A stretch of 34,484 bases of DNA, taken from the NCBI GenBank assembly GCA_027579435.1, contig JANBPK010000904.1, positions 1-34,484 of the forward strand. The letters run 5' to 3'. The notes under the pieces are model-generated. The model was not told where the DNA came from. It made no database searches and saw only the letters and a program-made list of their open reading frames with translations. The position numbers and the translations under genes are program-made. Source of the DNA: Candolleomyces eurysporus. Taxonomy: Eukaryota; Basidiomycota; Agaricomycetes; Agaricales; Psathyrellaceae. The stretch's first letter is position 1. The number at the start of each line of letters is the position of its first letter. Below are positions 1-9,878 of this stretch, piece after piece.

Positions 1-441
1 AGCTAGCATGTATTTTTGCGTCCGGGTCCGTGTTACCCACCGAATCTACGAGAGCCTTTCTGTTATCTTTTGCATGTTTAAGTTCAGAAGTCGTTTGGAG
101 GCCGTGTCCTCATCGCGTTGTTAAAGTTATATCGTGTCGAGACCGTGTTCTCACTTCTGAAGTCAAATCCGTGTATTGTCGAAGTCTGTTGTCTACGAAG
201 TTTAGCTTCCAAAGCAATAACATCGAACCTGGTTGAGCCTTAGCTCCCCCCTCGAACTTGCGATTGCAAAGTTTACATTCCGAAGCCCAAATCCAGCTTG
301 ACTTAGAGCTTTTCACTATACCCTTGCCTGCCTCTTATCTTCCAAAGATACTTGGTGTGTTTGTTTTGTGTGTGTGTTGGTGTTAGAGCTTGGTTCTTCG
401 TCTTGTTGTGTTTTGAGCCTTAGAACGCGACCTGCGCATCA
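1..441 (-). mobile_element. LTR copy C (partial), ~1.35-kb LTR family
   Basis: The first 441 bases, read in reverse complement, align with the start of copies A (3695) and B (6719). Shared landmarks are the 'agctccccc(t)cgaacttg' block, the 'cttagagctttt' block, the CA/GT-rich stretch and the terminal TGATG(T/C)GCAGGT. It is the most diverged of the three copies and is cut off by the window start, so only about a third of the element is present. The outer end is CATCA at 437-441. Polarity of the LTR is unknown; the minus sign only means opposite to A and B. Confidence 0.75.
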
Positions 442-617
442 ACGAAGGTGAGTCTTTTATGTACATCAACATTAAATCATCTAACCTTTTGCATTTGGCT
501 TGTAGGCTGATTACCTGAATGCCACAGAGCCACTGTGAGGCATTACATGCAAGGAGGGAGTAGTATGTTGCCACCCTCCACTTACCTCTCACCAACAACT
601 TAGTTCTATTTCTGCAG

Positions 618-1122
618 ACACTGACCCAATCCTTGCAGACTTCCTCATCAAATATCCTCTTTCCTCTTCCTCGTCTTTGCCTCTAGGCATGTCCCTGTCG
701 GATCTCTATGCAGCACTCCTCCATGATGCCAATGACCGGCCACCCAGCTGGAACCTCCAAGGTAGGGAAGTGATTGTATGGAAATACATGGGATATATAG
801 CGCAGAGCTTTGCTTCCATGGGTGGAGTGAATACCAAGTGGGTTCCCTGGATGCTTGAGGTGAGTATCTCAGTCCTATCTCGCTATAAATATGGAGAGTG
901 ACATGAGTTAACATATATTTTCACATTATGCCCTTTGATGACTTTGTCATTGCCCAGGTTGCAAAGGCATTGGGAAAAACTGAGGATGCAGAGAAGGTAG
1001 GTTTTCCTTGCCTTTTCTCCCAATTGGAGGTAAAGTCGGGCTTACCTGTTCGAGGATTTTTTAGTACATGAAACGAGCATAGATCTTCCTTGATGTATAG
1101 AATTTGGATGTTACTGTTCCAG
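618..1122 (+). CDS. Hypothetical protein fragment, two linked exons
   Basis: Two exons join in phase. Exon 618-859 follows a TGCAG acceptor and ends at a GTGAGT donor. Intron 860-957 ends in CCCAG. Exon 958-996 ends at a GTAGGT donor, and a further exon may start at 1123. The translated piece runs without stops for about 93 residues and includes SLSDLYAALLHD, SWNLQGREVIVWKYMGYIAQ (Trp/Tyr-rich) and a short helical end with KALGKTEDAEK. I do not recognise a family. No initiator is visible, and the upstream region is taken up by LTR copy C, so the 5' part is missing or lies across that insertion. A candidate upstream exon near 495-560 has a TGA in the expected frame. It is probably a broken gene. 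Confidence 0.4.
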
Positions 1123-1123
1123 G

Positions 1124-2025
1124 AGGGCCGGACTTTGTTAAAGGGATGATGCGGGTCAGTCAAACTATCATTTCTCCTTGACTGAGAACCACTGTACTGA
1201 TGCAGACACGCACTTTCTTCACATTTCTTAAACCTAGGTTCACAAACCAACCCAAGGCATTGCAGCATCCACAATCCCAAAAAGGCTACCTCTTTCTTGA
1301 ATGCAGCCAGGAGAGATGGGTTTTACAAGGCTAGTCTAATCGTGCACAACTTTTGAGGCAATTAAAGAGGGGTTCGACAGCACTACCATTAGCAGTGACT
1401 GCCCTTGGCCTGTATGGTAGCTCTGCATTCTCCTGAGAGGATTGCTGTACCTGACAGAACTCCAACCGTGCTAGCTTGATGTTTCCCCTCCATTAATGCA
1501 GACCTGGCAGTAGTCTAAACAACAGTAGCCTGACAGCTGATCTCCATACCTGACAAGATTCTTGTCTTTTTCAAACCTGACAAATTTTGAATCGATACAC
1601 AACCTGACAAAAGTATAGAAAGAGCCTGACCCATTTGATACCGCATTCTTGATCTGTACACAGATGAAAATTTGTAACCTGACATAATTTCTACCATGAT
1701 GGCAAGACATGACAAAATGTGTCCAGTATTTTGCGTGCATGCCGAAGTTTCGCAACCAACAAGAAAACCTGAAAACAAATGACGCCACAGAGGCCAAACC
1801 TGTACCAAAGTATGTTTTTTACCCAATATGTGTGCCATACGGCTTTTGTTGCCAGGTGTGGCAACGGCCTCCAACGGCAGGTCGGACCTTTCCGACATTT
1901 TGACGAGAGTTGATTGAAACTACTCACAAATCGAATCTTTCCGACACCAACTGCGAACATCCGAAACAAATTAACACAGTGCTGGAGGAGCCAGTGTTAG
2001 CAGGAACCATAAGTCTTGCATGGTA
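1124..2025. other. Unassigned stretch around the CCTGACA array
   Basis: Apart from the CCTGACA array I see no supportable gene here. Frames on both strands are short and change repeatedly. Around 1880-1965 there are several TTCCGAC/TCGGA motifs in mixed orientation, which could be the edge of another decayed repeat. Confidence 0.4.
1449..1805. repeat. CCTGACA direct-repeat array
   Basis: The heptamer CCTGACA occurs at 1450, 1529, 1549, 1576, 1603 and 1678. One-mismatch forms occur at 1503 (CCTGGCA), 1625 (CCTGACC), 1708 (CATGACA) and 1768 (CCTGAAA). All are in the same orientation (TGTCAGG on the other strand) with irregular 20-80 base spacing. Open frames here are short and look incidental. 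Such arrays are typical of subterminal repeats in DNA transposons, but I could not find matching terminal inverted repeats. Confidence 0.55.
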
Positions 2026-2029
2026 TGCA

Positions 2030-2760
2030 GGTCGTGGCTGCTGAAACTCAGGGACCTAGACGAGGACTCGTGAGGCTTGAGCGAAAAAGCATAGAGAGGA
2101 TCAACAAGGCACAGAAATATGCCAGCTTTGACATCTCTCCAGTCTTTTGTCTGTTTTTGAATTCGCTGAGCATTATGTCAGCAAAAAGCTGACATATTCA
2201 CAGACAGATACGAGGGAATCTTGAGACGTGATGAGAGAGAAGAAAAGGATTCATATAGGAAGGCAAAAAGGAGAACGAAACAAAAAGGATCGAAAAGCTA
2301 ATGACATGAGCGAAACAAGCCTTCACCTTCCTCTCAACGCCCTCACCCAATGCCAGCAAACGGTATTGTTTGAGGAGGAAGATGACGGAGGGATTTGGGT
2401 TATGTTGAACTAAGAGATGCCCATCGATGTTTGAGTGCGCAGGTGTGAATTGATGGTGCAAAAAAACAAATGTCAATAATCCGTGAGGCTGATAAGGGCA
2501 ACAGCGACGGTGATGGCTGCGATGAAAGTCGTCGAATCAATACTTCAAGGAACACGGACGTTTGTTTGAATGCTGGAGGAAGAGCGAGTAGCAAAGGAAG
2601 GAATGAGAGCAAAGGTAGAATGTCAGAGATAAGCAAAGAGGACGTACCATTGACACGCCGCGAGCTGAATCTCCACATTTCCCCAATCCTGTGTAGTTGG
2701 GTACAAGCACTAGTGTTGCGATACCATGAACTGTGAAGAGGAGAAGCAACATCAATCGAA
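2030..2760. repeat. Diverged duplicated segment, copy 1
   Basis: Blocks match 6020-6640 in the same order and orientation. The first is the Glu/Arg-rich block ending in CGCCAGC/TGCCAGC and ATCTCTCCAG (2038-2143 vs 6028-6139). The second is 'aagc(c/t)ttcaccttcctctc' (about 2318 vs 6418). The third is 'agaggacgt..attgaca..c.gcga.ctgaa' (about 2637 vs 6522). Many differences in the first block fall in third codon positions of a plus-strand frame rich in Glu, Arg and Val, which suggests an old coding exon with coiled-coil character. The middle parts have drifted too far to align by eye. Confidence 0.5.
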
Positions 2761-2815
2761 GTTCGAGAAAAAAACCATATCTAGCAGGATGAAGGGAGAA
2801 CAGACAGCAGCGAAC

Positions 2816-3521
2816 TCAAGAGCTTCCTCCACCAATAGGAGTAGCTGGGAAGAGAGGCTCCCTAATTAATGTGCAACTTTGGAACAGAAAAGGTGCAATA
2901 AAAAAAGGTACCATCTGGACCCAACCTTGGACTGCTCCCCGAGCCACCCGCCACAGGCCGGGCTCCCTCGTAAGTGCTGCCATCGCAAGGGCCGCCTCTT
3001 GCAGCTTGACATACGTATTCTTTGTCCGAGTGAGTGGTAGTACGAGGATTTTGACCACCCAACCAGCTGCTGCCGTCCCAAGCTTGACGCTCCTGGGGGT
3101 ATAGGCGAGGCGTCTTGATGACTTCCTCCATCCTCCCCTCTTAGTTTTTCCCTAGTCTGTGTGACATCCGTCTAGTAGAAGCTATGAGACAAGTATGGAG
3201 CCGTGGATGGATGAACGTTTGGTTCAGCTGATCAGTTGAACGATGTGAGCGACGATGTTTTGGGAGGGGAGAATCGTGTAGAGGGTCTCGAGCTGTGGGG
3301 AATTATCAATAACCAGAATGAGTGGCGAAAGGGAGATGACACGCTATAAACATTGCACCTGACACCTCCTTCTTCGTTTCCAGTCGCAGCGAACTGGAAA
3401 TCTGGCCATGCTCGCTAGGCCCCACAACATTGGTGATGGACATTACGAACGCTCTCAGAGCCCGAGCGTAGGTTTCTTGCTGAGCCCTCGAGCCATCGAG
3501 AGAGAGCCTGGATAAGTACAA
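2816..3521 (-). pseudogene. Possible minus-strand coding exons, unknown protein
   Basis: Two GC-rich minus-strand stretches look coding. One (about 3058-2920) reads as a helical stretch containing NTYVKLQEAALAMAALTREP. The other (about 3510-3380) reads through QETYARALRAFVMSITNVVG and is followed by a GTGTCAGG that could be a donor. I cannot join them with consistent phase and recognise no domain. Overlapping minus-strand frames of similar length exist, so the frame choice is uncertain. Confidence 0.25.
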
Positions 3522-3690
3522 TAGATTAGGTGTATCAACGAGGGGGAGGAGGATTGACTGACCGTAGGATAAGGCACGATACAGGCATCTTCAATATGGA
3601 GTCCTTAGAGAGCGTCAATACCAGACTCTCCAATGAGATCTACAAGCCTTGGTGTGTATGAGTGAGCCCGTTGGAACTAGCAATCCCCAC

Positions 3691-5050
3691 TCACTGATGT
3701 GCAGGTAGCGAACTAGGGCTCTCTAACCAACAAAACTATAGAACTCAAACACACACACACAACCACAACAACACAACACACCAAATACCTTCGTGAAGAT
3801 AAAGGCGGGCAAGGGGTATAGGTAAAAGCTCTAAGTCTAGTCGACAGAGGCTTCTAGAACTCTTCTTGTACGATTGCAAGTTCGAGGGGGAGCTAAGGCT
3901 CAACCAGCAACGATAGAAATGCTTCACGAAGTGACTTCGCTAACACACGGTAAGGGTCGAGATACGATGGATAACTTCGCGAACAGAGAACACGGTCTCG
4001 AGCAACGTTAACGCAAGAACGATTCGATAAACGCAAGCGACACAACTCTGATTGACTTCGCAAACTTAAACACTCTTTTCTCAATAACAGATGGCTCTCG
4101 TAGATTCCTGGGAACACGGTCCCGACACGAAATACAAACGCTAGCTACCCGCTAATGCTATAATAGATAAAACAGAGACGTAGATATAGGCAATTATTGT
4201 TTGGCAAACAGGCAAAGAAACAAACAGATAACATAGACAAAGAGAGATAAGAAACACAATCACATGAGGGTATCGAAGGCCGAGAGTTGAGTCTCGAACC
4301 ATAGAACACAGCCCAGGCGCTTCGCGAACCTGGTCTGGACACGGCTGTTGTCGAGTCCACATGGATATTCACTGAGGATTGCTTCCAGAGAGCACGCCCT
4401 TCCGTTCGCGCACCTAATCCGATGAATTGATCTGAATTCTGGGTGCTTGGCTCCACCAAGCCATACTGCTTTACTCCTTTGCTGACTCTTTCTTTCTCTT
4501 GGCTATGACCAGGCTGACTGAGCTTCGGGTAAATGACCATATAAGCTTTAGTCGTACTTTCCGGTTTTCCGAGCAGGTTCACGAACTTCGGACGATCCTC
4601 CGAAGCTTGTCAACTAACGCCGATACCTTCCCAAGATGGTAAGGTTAGCGCTTATTGACTTGACGGATTGACGATCAAGTTCTCGAAGCTGTCGGCTACT
4701 TCATGAAGACTTCTGCTTAGCGATGTCAGGGCGAATTCCCTTGTAGTATGCATAACTCCCTCTGATATCGTCCCTCGCCAGGTCAGGCATATCAGATAGC
4801 TTCAATTCTTGTTATAGTTATTTCAGATACGTTCACGAGGTCTTTGTGAACTTAAAGTACCATCGTTGAACCGTCGTACTCGACTTCATTATCTCGCCTG
4901 GGGAGTCTGCTTAGTTGGCAGTCAGGGAAAACTCCAACTCTATCGTTTCCCAACTTCATGAAGATCTTTCTTATTTATAAGTCCATTCGTGAAGAACATA
5001 AACCAGTTCGCGAATTTTGTAGGGTGTTCGCGCAGACGGCACATCATCAC
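3691..5050 (+). mobile_element. Solo LTR copy A with 4-bp TSD
   Basis: The element spans 3695-5046 (1352 bp), begins TGATGTGC and ends GCACATCA, so it has TG...CA ends. It is flanked by TCAC at 3691-3694 and 5047-5050. It contains no long coding frame and carries many TTCGCGAA/CTTCACGAAG-like short palindromes and a CA-rich run at 3752-3790. It matches copy B along its whole length and the reverse complement of 1-441. The TG/CA ends, size, lack of ORFs and short TSD fit a solo LTR, most likely of a gypsy-type element; a non-autonomous element without internal genes is the alternative. The flank 'ttggaactagcaatccccac' occurs on both sides (3671 and 5068), so the target already contained a small tandem repeat. 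Confidence 0.7.
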
Positions 5051-6015
5051 GTTCTCCCGAGCCCATTGGAACTAGCAATCCCCACTCATGTTCTCCCGAG
5101 CCCTTCATCCCTAAATACTCCCTCCATCTTTTGCCAACAAGTTGGCTATAACAGTGATCCTGACTCTCTTTAGGTCACACACACTGATCGTAGTTGTTTG
5201 GACAGATATTTGAGTGAGAGGAGATGGAGGTTCAGAGCAACCGAAAAACCGCCAGGGTTTGATGCCGTCCCACCCTCTCCATTTGGACGGGTCGAGTTGG
5301 CATTCGAGGAGACGGAAGGCAGTGAATGTGGTAGAGAACGGTAGAGACAACCTTACCTGGGAGATCTCACAAGTCAGGCAAGACGGCCGGCGCCAAGAAG
5401 AGGGTAGATGGCGATAGGGTAGACGTCAATTAACATCCACCAAAGCACAGATACTCAATGTAACTGTCGTTGAACTGCTTCGTGGGTCGCCGTGGCGTGC
5501 ATTGTAGTCAAGCACGTCGGGTAATCGGAATCAGTACGCTGCCCCTAGCCAGACAGGCAAACAAACAGACAAATAAATACCCATAGTTCGTGTTTGAGGA
5601 TCACGTCAACGACAATTCACAAAGGCAGATAGGGCGTATTTCGATGAGAGCTTACTTGAATGCATTCCCTCCCTTTGCTATATTTGATCAACAAAATCAC
5701 ATGCAATTACTTTGCGGAAATACGGGTGGATAACCTTGAAAATATGGGGCACATGAGTAGAACTCTTTGTTCTTACTAACAACGAACCGCAGACTGCCAT
5801 CTTTTAACTGCAACCCAGGGCCCTCCAGCTATCTGTTGAAGGTGTGGGGAAACCTTGCCGAGCGTGGCCACCAACCTGCCAACACAATTCATCATCAATG
5901 AAACCGAACGGGAGTGGAGGGATTGAACATTCACAAACTGAATCTCTCAGAAAACGAATGAACGAAGATGCTCTGGCTGCTCGAGAAAAAAGCAGTAGTA
6001 GAGGACGCAAGTCTG
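5051..6015. other. Between LTR A and duplicated segment 2; no clear gene
   Basis: The stretch has only short frames. A minus-strand frame around 5350-5215 reads FRLLECQLDPSKWRGWDG and may be an exon, since a GTGTGTGAC-like donor follows, but I cannot connect it to others. A 30-base near-duplicate of 'ttctcccgagccc' flanks 5052-5105. Nothing else is supportable. Confidence 0.35.
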
Positions 6016-6019
6016 GGAT

Positions 6020-6640
6020 TGCACGGAGGTCATGGTCGCTGAGATTCAGGAAGCTCGACAAGAAGTCGTGAAACTAGAGCGGGAAATCGGAGGATCAACG
6101 AGACGTGGGTACGCCAGCTGCTGTATCTCTCCAGGTGGGATGGGACGCTGGAAATCCGTCAGATCAATTGGCATCTGAAATTCGACAACCAAAGGGAGGT
6201 TCGAGAGATTAACAGGGTAGAGATCTTTTAGCTGTCCATGAACTCAATGAGACATTTCTGCTCGAAAGATGGAGGCGGAAATATTACGTTGGCGAAAAGG
6301 TGACACGTTGAACGACGGGAACGAGGAAATACTGAAGATGTGGGGAGAGAGAAGGGGAGGAGGGATACAGCGAAACGAGAGCAAAAAAGGGATAAAAAAG
6401 CACTCTCATAACAAGACAAGCTTTACCTTCCTCTCGGCATTCCCAAGCCGCTTTGCTCTAGTAACAGCGTGATACGTACACACCTTCAGCCTAATTCGGG
6501 CTCGCAGGCCAAGGAATGAGAAGAGGACGTGATATTGACATACGGCGACCTGAAAGTCCACCTCCCCTGATTTCGTATAGTTTGGTATGAGCGAGAGCTA
6601 TAAGCACAGATAATAGATCAACGCTCGAATCCAGAAACCA
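6020..6640. repeat. Diverged duplicated segment, copy 2
   Basis: This is the counterpart of 2030-2760 (blocks listed there). In copy 2 the first block reads on the plus strand as a coiled-coil-like stretch (VMVAEIQEARQEVVKLEREI). Copy 1 keeps the spaced residues V, A, E, Q, R, V and LER. Copies 1 and 2 lie about 4 kb apart with LTR A between them. Both lack a continuous open frame. Confidence 0.5.
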
Positions 6641-6718
6641 GCAAAAGAGAAAGAAAAGCAGAAAAAGAGACATGTTTAGCGGTTTGAGCAATCCCAGGGA
6701 AACCTACCATCGACGCGA

Positions 6719-8074
6719 TGATGTGCAGGTAGCGAACTAGGGCTCTCTAACCAACAAAACTATAGAACTCAAACACACACACACAACCACAACAACACAA
6801 CACACCAAATACCTTCGTGAAGATAAAGGCGGGCAAGGGGTATAGGTAAAAGCTCTAAGTCGAGTCGACAGAGGCTTCTAGAACTCTTCTTGTACAATCG
6901 CAAGTTNGAGGGGGAGCTAAGGCTCAACCAGCAACNATAGAAATGCTTCATGAAGTGACTTCGCTAACACATGGTAAGGTTCGAGATACAATGGATAACT
7001 TCGCGAACAGAGGAACATGGCTTTGAGCAACTTTAACGCAAGAATGATTTGATAAAACACAAGTGACACGACTCTGATTGACTTTGCGAACTTAAACACT
7101 CTTTTCTCAATAACAGATGGCTCTTGTAGATTCCTGGGAACACGGTCCTGACGCAAAATGCAAATGCTAGCTACCTGCTTTGTGCTATAATAGATAAAAC
7201 AAAGACATATATATATGTAATTATTGTTTGGCAAGCAGATAGAGAAACAAACAGATGACAGAGACAGAGAGAGATAAAAAACACAATCACATGAGGGTAT
7301 TGAAGGCCGAGAGTTGAGTCTCAAACTTTAGAACGCAGTCCAGGCTCTTTGCGAACCTGTTCTGGACACGGCTGTTATTGAGTCTGCATGGATATTCACC
7401 AAGGATTGCTCTCGGAGAGCTCGCCCTTCTGTTCGCGAACCCAATCCGACGAATTGATCTGAGTTTTGGATGCTTGGCTCCACCAAGCCACACTGCTTCA
7501 CTACTCTGCTGACTCTTTCTTTCTCTTTGCTATGGACAGGCTGACTGAGCTTCGGGTTGATGACCACATAAGCTTTAGTTGTACTTTCCAGTTTTCCGAG
7601 CAGGTTCACAAACTTTGGATTAGCTGTCCGATATTGATCACTGCTTCTGTTCCTTCCAATTCTGGTCCCGTCAACGCTTATTGACTTAGCGGATTGCTCA
7701 TCAATTCTCGAAGCCACCGGCTGCTTCATGAAGTCTTCTGCTTAGCGAATGTCAGGGCGAATTCCCTTGTAATGTGCACAACCCCCTCTAGCATCGTACC
7801 TCGCCAGGTCAGGCATGCTAGTTAGACTTCAAATAGTATGACTGTGTTTCAGATAAGTTTGTGAGACCTTCATGAGCTTAAAGTGTCGTCACAGAACCGT
7901 CTTACTCAATGTTCTTTCGTTCTCTAGGGCATCTGCTTAGTTGACAGTCAGGGCTAACTCCAACTCTTATATTTCCCTTCCTTCAAGAAGATCTCTTTAA
8001 TTATCTACTTTGATTCACAAAATTTACAAATAGATTCGCGAATTTGAGAGGGTGTCTATGCAGACAGCATATCA
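6719..8074 (+). mobile_element. LTR copy B, CpG-depleted relative to A
   Basis: It is 1356 bp, begins TGATGTGC and ends GCATATCA, in the same orientation as copy A and collinear with it. The first ~180 bases are almost identical to A. Further in, many A CpG sites are TG or CA here; for example CTTCACGAAG at 3922 is CTTCATGAAG at 6946. Two N calls (6907 and 6936) sit where A has the C or the G of a CpG. The flanks (GCGA before, ACGG after) do not form a clean TSD, so the insertion or its ends have decayed. There is no coding content. Confidence 0.7.
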
Positions 8075-8461
8075 ACGGATTCTCAGTGCACTTGGGGCAC
8101 TTGCAATATTGGAGGAAGTAGCTTCCAGTTTCTCTTTGAGACATACATTGTACCGCTAAGTGGTAATGGCCAGAGTACTGGCAGTAGTGGTCAGAAGAGT
8201 CGCCAATAACATACCAAGGATTACCTAAGCATTGACCGGGACTGGCAACAAACATGACAAAATGGTTTGTAGAAAGGCTGTAGGATCCCAGATTTTGGAG
8301 CTCAAGCACAAAGCCAGGAAGGAGGATTAAATTGTAGATTGTATAGCAAACTGAGTAGAATGGGATAAATTGATGGTATCAAAAGGTCAATCATGTGTAT
8401 AATAAGTGGGATAGGATAAATCAAGCAGTACGAGATAGGCAAATCAATGATGTGCATGGAT
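8075..8461. other. 3' flank of the minus-strand gene; no gene seen
   Basis: This is AT-rich sequence with imperfect repeats of a GATAAAT/GGATAAAT motif near 8360-8430. It lies directly downstream of the stop of the minus-strand gene at 8462 and may hold its 3' UTR. Confidence 0.35.
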
Positions 8462-9198
8462 TTATGCTGTTTGTTTCCCTTTCCCCTCTGTCCTTGTTCC
8501 ATATTTCTTCTTCCAAAAGGTGTTGTACACAAGCCAGGATGGAATCCCTGTGGCAGAAACGGTGAAGATGTATTTCCCATGTGGGAATTCAACCTCATTG
8601 CCTGCTTGAATCGGATCCCAAATGCTACCCTCGTTGCCTTCCAGCATGCACCGACTTTGGACATGGCTTTCAGAGATATTGACATGGGTGTACACAGTGC
8701 CATTGCAGATTTGCAAAGTCAGGGGATGAGGTGGGGGGTAGGGTACTGCCATGTTGCTCCATGATTTAAAGTAATAGAAAGTTTGTTCCTTTTTGTAGAA
8801 CTGCCTGTCGAAAAGGTGTTCATAGGAAGACTCTCCCTGTGTCTAGTGAGATTCAATGGAGGAGGGGTAACCCGGAAATGTGGACGTACCCTTATTCTCA
8901 TGTTGGCATTGGTTGCGGGGTTGTTGGAGGCCGGGGTGCCTTGAGCTGGGGGACTAGCCAAGGTGGGTTCGGTAGAGTTGGGGGGAGCTGTGCAAGCGCC
9001 ATTGCAACTGGTTGAGGCTGAGGCAATGTCGACATTGTGGTCCTCTTGGCCAACATATTCATGTCCAACATCACCCTTGTTTGATGAGCATGGGAAGATG
9101 ATCGTTTGCAGCCCCTTGAGGTCATGATCAAGAAGAACTCGAGTGGTGAACTGACGGCAAGCTCAATGAGGTGTTTTGGAGGAAGCGGACTTGGGCAT
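8462..9198 (-). pseudogene. Two-exon host gene of unknown function with in-frame TGA
   Basis: Exon 1 is 9198-8890, intron 8889-8843 (47 nt, GTACGT...CTAG), and exon 2 is 8842-8462. Phase is kept and the two exons make 230 codons. The start is the ATG at 9198 (MPKSASSKTPH). Codon 12 is TGA (9165-9163) where CGA would give Arg; after it the frame is open to the stop at 8462. The middle is Pro/Ser/Thr/Asn-rich (linker-like). The C-terminal ~120 residues look folded, with YEHLFDRQFYKKEQTFYYF, VPYPPPHPLTLQICNGTVYT and IFTVSATGIPSWLVYNTFW, ending in a basic tail. I see no signal peptide or transmembrane helix and recognise no family. The gene is divergent from the gene at 9879, about 0.7 kb apart. 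Either the TGA inactivates it or a short unseen intron removes it. Confidence 0.55.
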
Positions 9199-9429
9199 AA
9201 TAAATAGATTAATGGCAAAGAAAAGTCTGAGGTTGCAGTTAGAGGCAGGAGGGAATGAGGCTGGAGGCTGGAGGACAGAGGACAGAAGACCACTCACAGT
9301 TTGATGACGGTCCACGTTCAGCCAGTTGGCTTTGCCACTTGCAGGACCACAAGAGAACATGAGAGAACACGAAAGAAGCAGCATCAATAGACTTCATAGG
9401 TAGGTCCAAGGATATTGTAGAAGCAAAAT

Positions 9430-9532
9430 CAACAAGCCACAAAGGTAGAAGGGTTGTGAGGGGTAGAGCATTGCAATAGCCACAGAAGGCAACAAGCTAC
9501 AAAGGCAGAGCATTGCAATGGTCACAGAAGGC
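9430..9532. repeat. Imperfect tandem duplication
   Basis: Two units share 'acaagc(c/t)acaaagg(t/c)ag', then 'agagcattgcaat(a/g)' and 'g(c/t)cacagaaggc' (9430-9490 and 9491-9532). The second unit lacks about 18 bases in the middle. The repeat lies in the intergenic region between the two divergent genes. Confidence 0.6.
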
Positions 9533-9801
9533 AGGGAGCGCTGCAATAGAGGAGTACACGGAAAGGTCCCATTGGCAAGTGAAGGGAACATCGCAAGGCC
9601 CTTTGGTGGAAGTGATAATGGAGAAAGAGCAGAAGGTGGTCAGTGAGAGTGGGAGGCACACTTGGGAATGACCAAGATCAGTGACGCCAAGGCAACATCT
9701 ATGTCTTTCCACTCTTATCTTTTGCCTTTCCATGCCTCTTTGTCTCCTTTTCTGTGTTGTTGCACTTGACTTCCTCATTTCCCATTCAGCGATGCCTCTT
9801 G

Positions 9802-9811
9802 AGTATAAAAC
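9802..9811 (+). promoter_or_regulatory. TATA-like box upstream of the gene at 9879
   Basis: The sequence GAGTATAAAACC lies about 75 bases upstream of the ATG at 9879, a reasonable position for a fungal TATA box with a short 5' UTR. Confidence 0.45.
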
Positions 9812-9878
9812 CCTCACTTAACCTGGAATAAACCCCATCAACCGCATTGACATTGCGCTCATCGCCCCTTGAATCAAC

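Noticed and set aside
3752..3790. CA-rich run as an independent microsatellite
   Set aside because: It is an integral part of the LTR family, present in A, B and (as GT) C.
3695..8074. A and B as the two LTRs of one full-length element
   Set aside because: A has its own TSD (TCAC on both sides), the outer flanks of the pair do not match, and the sequence between has no gag/pol and contains the duplicated segment also found at 2030.
6719..8074. TSD for LTR B from ACGCGA/ACGGAT
   Set aside because: Needs gaps and mismatches; no exact duplication at the defined ends.
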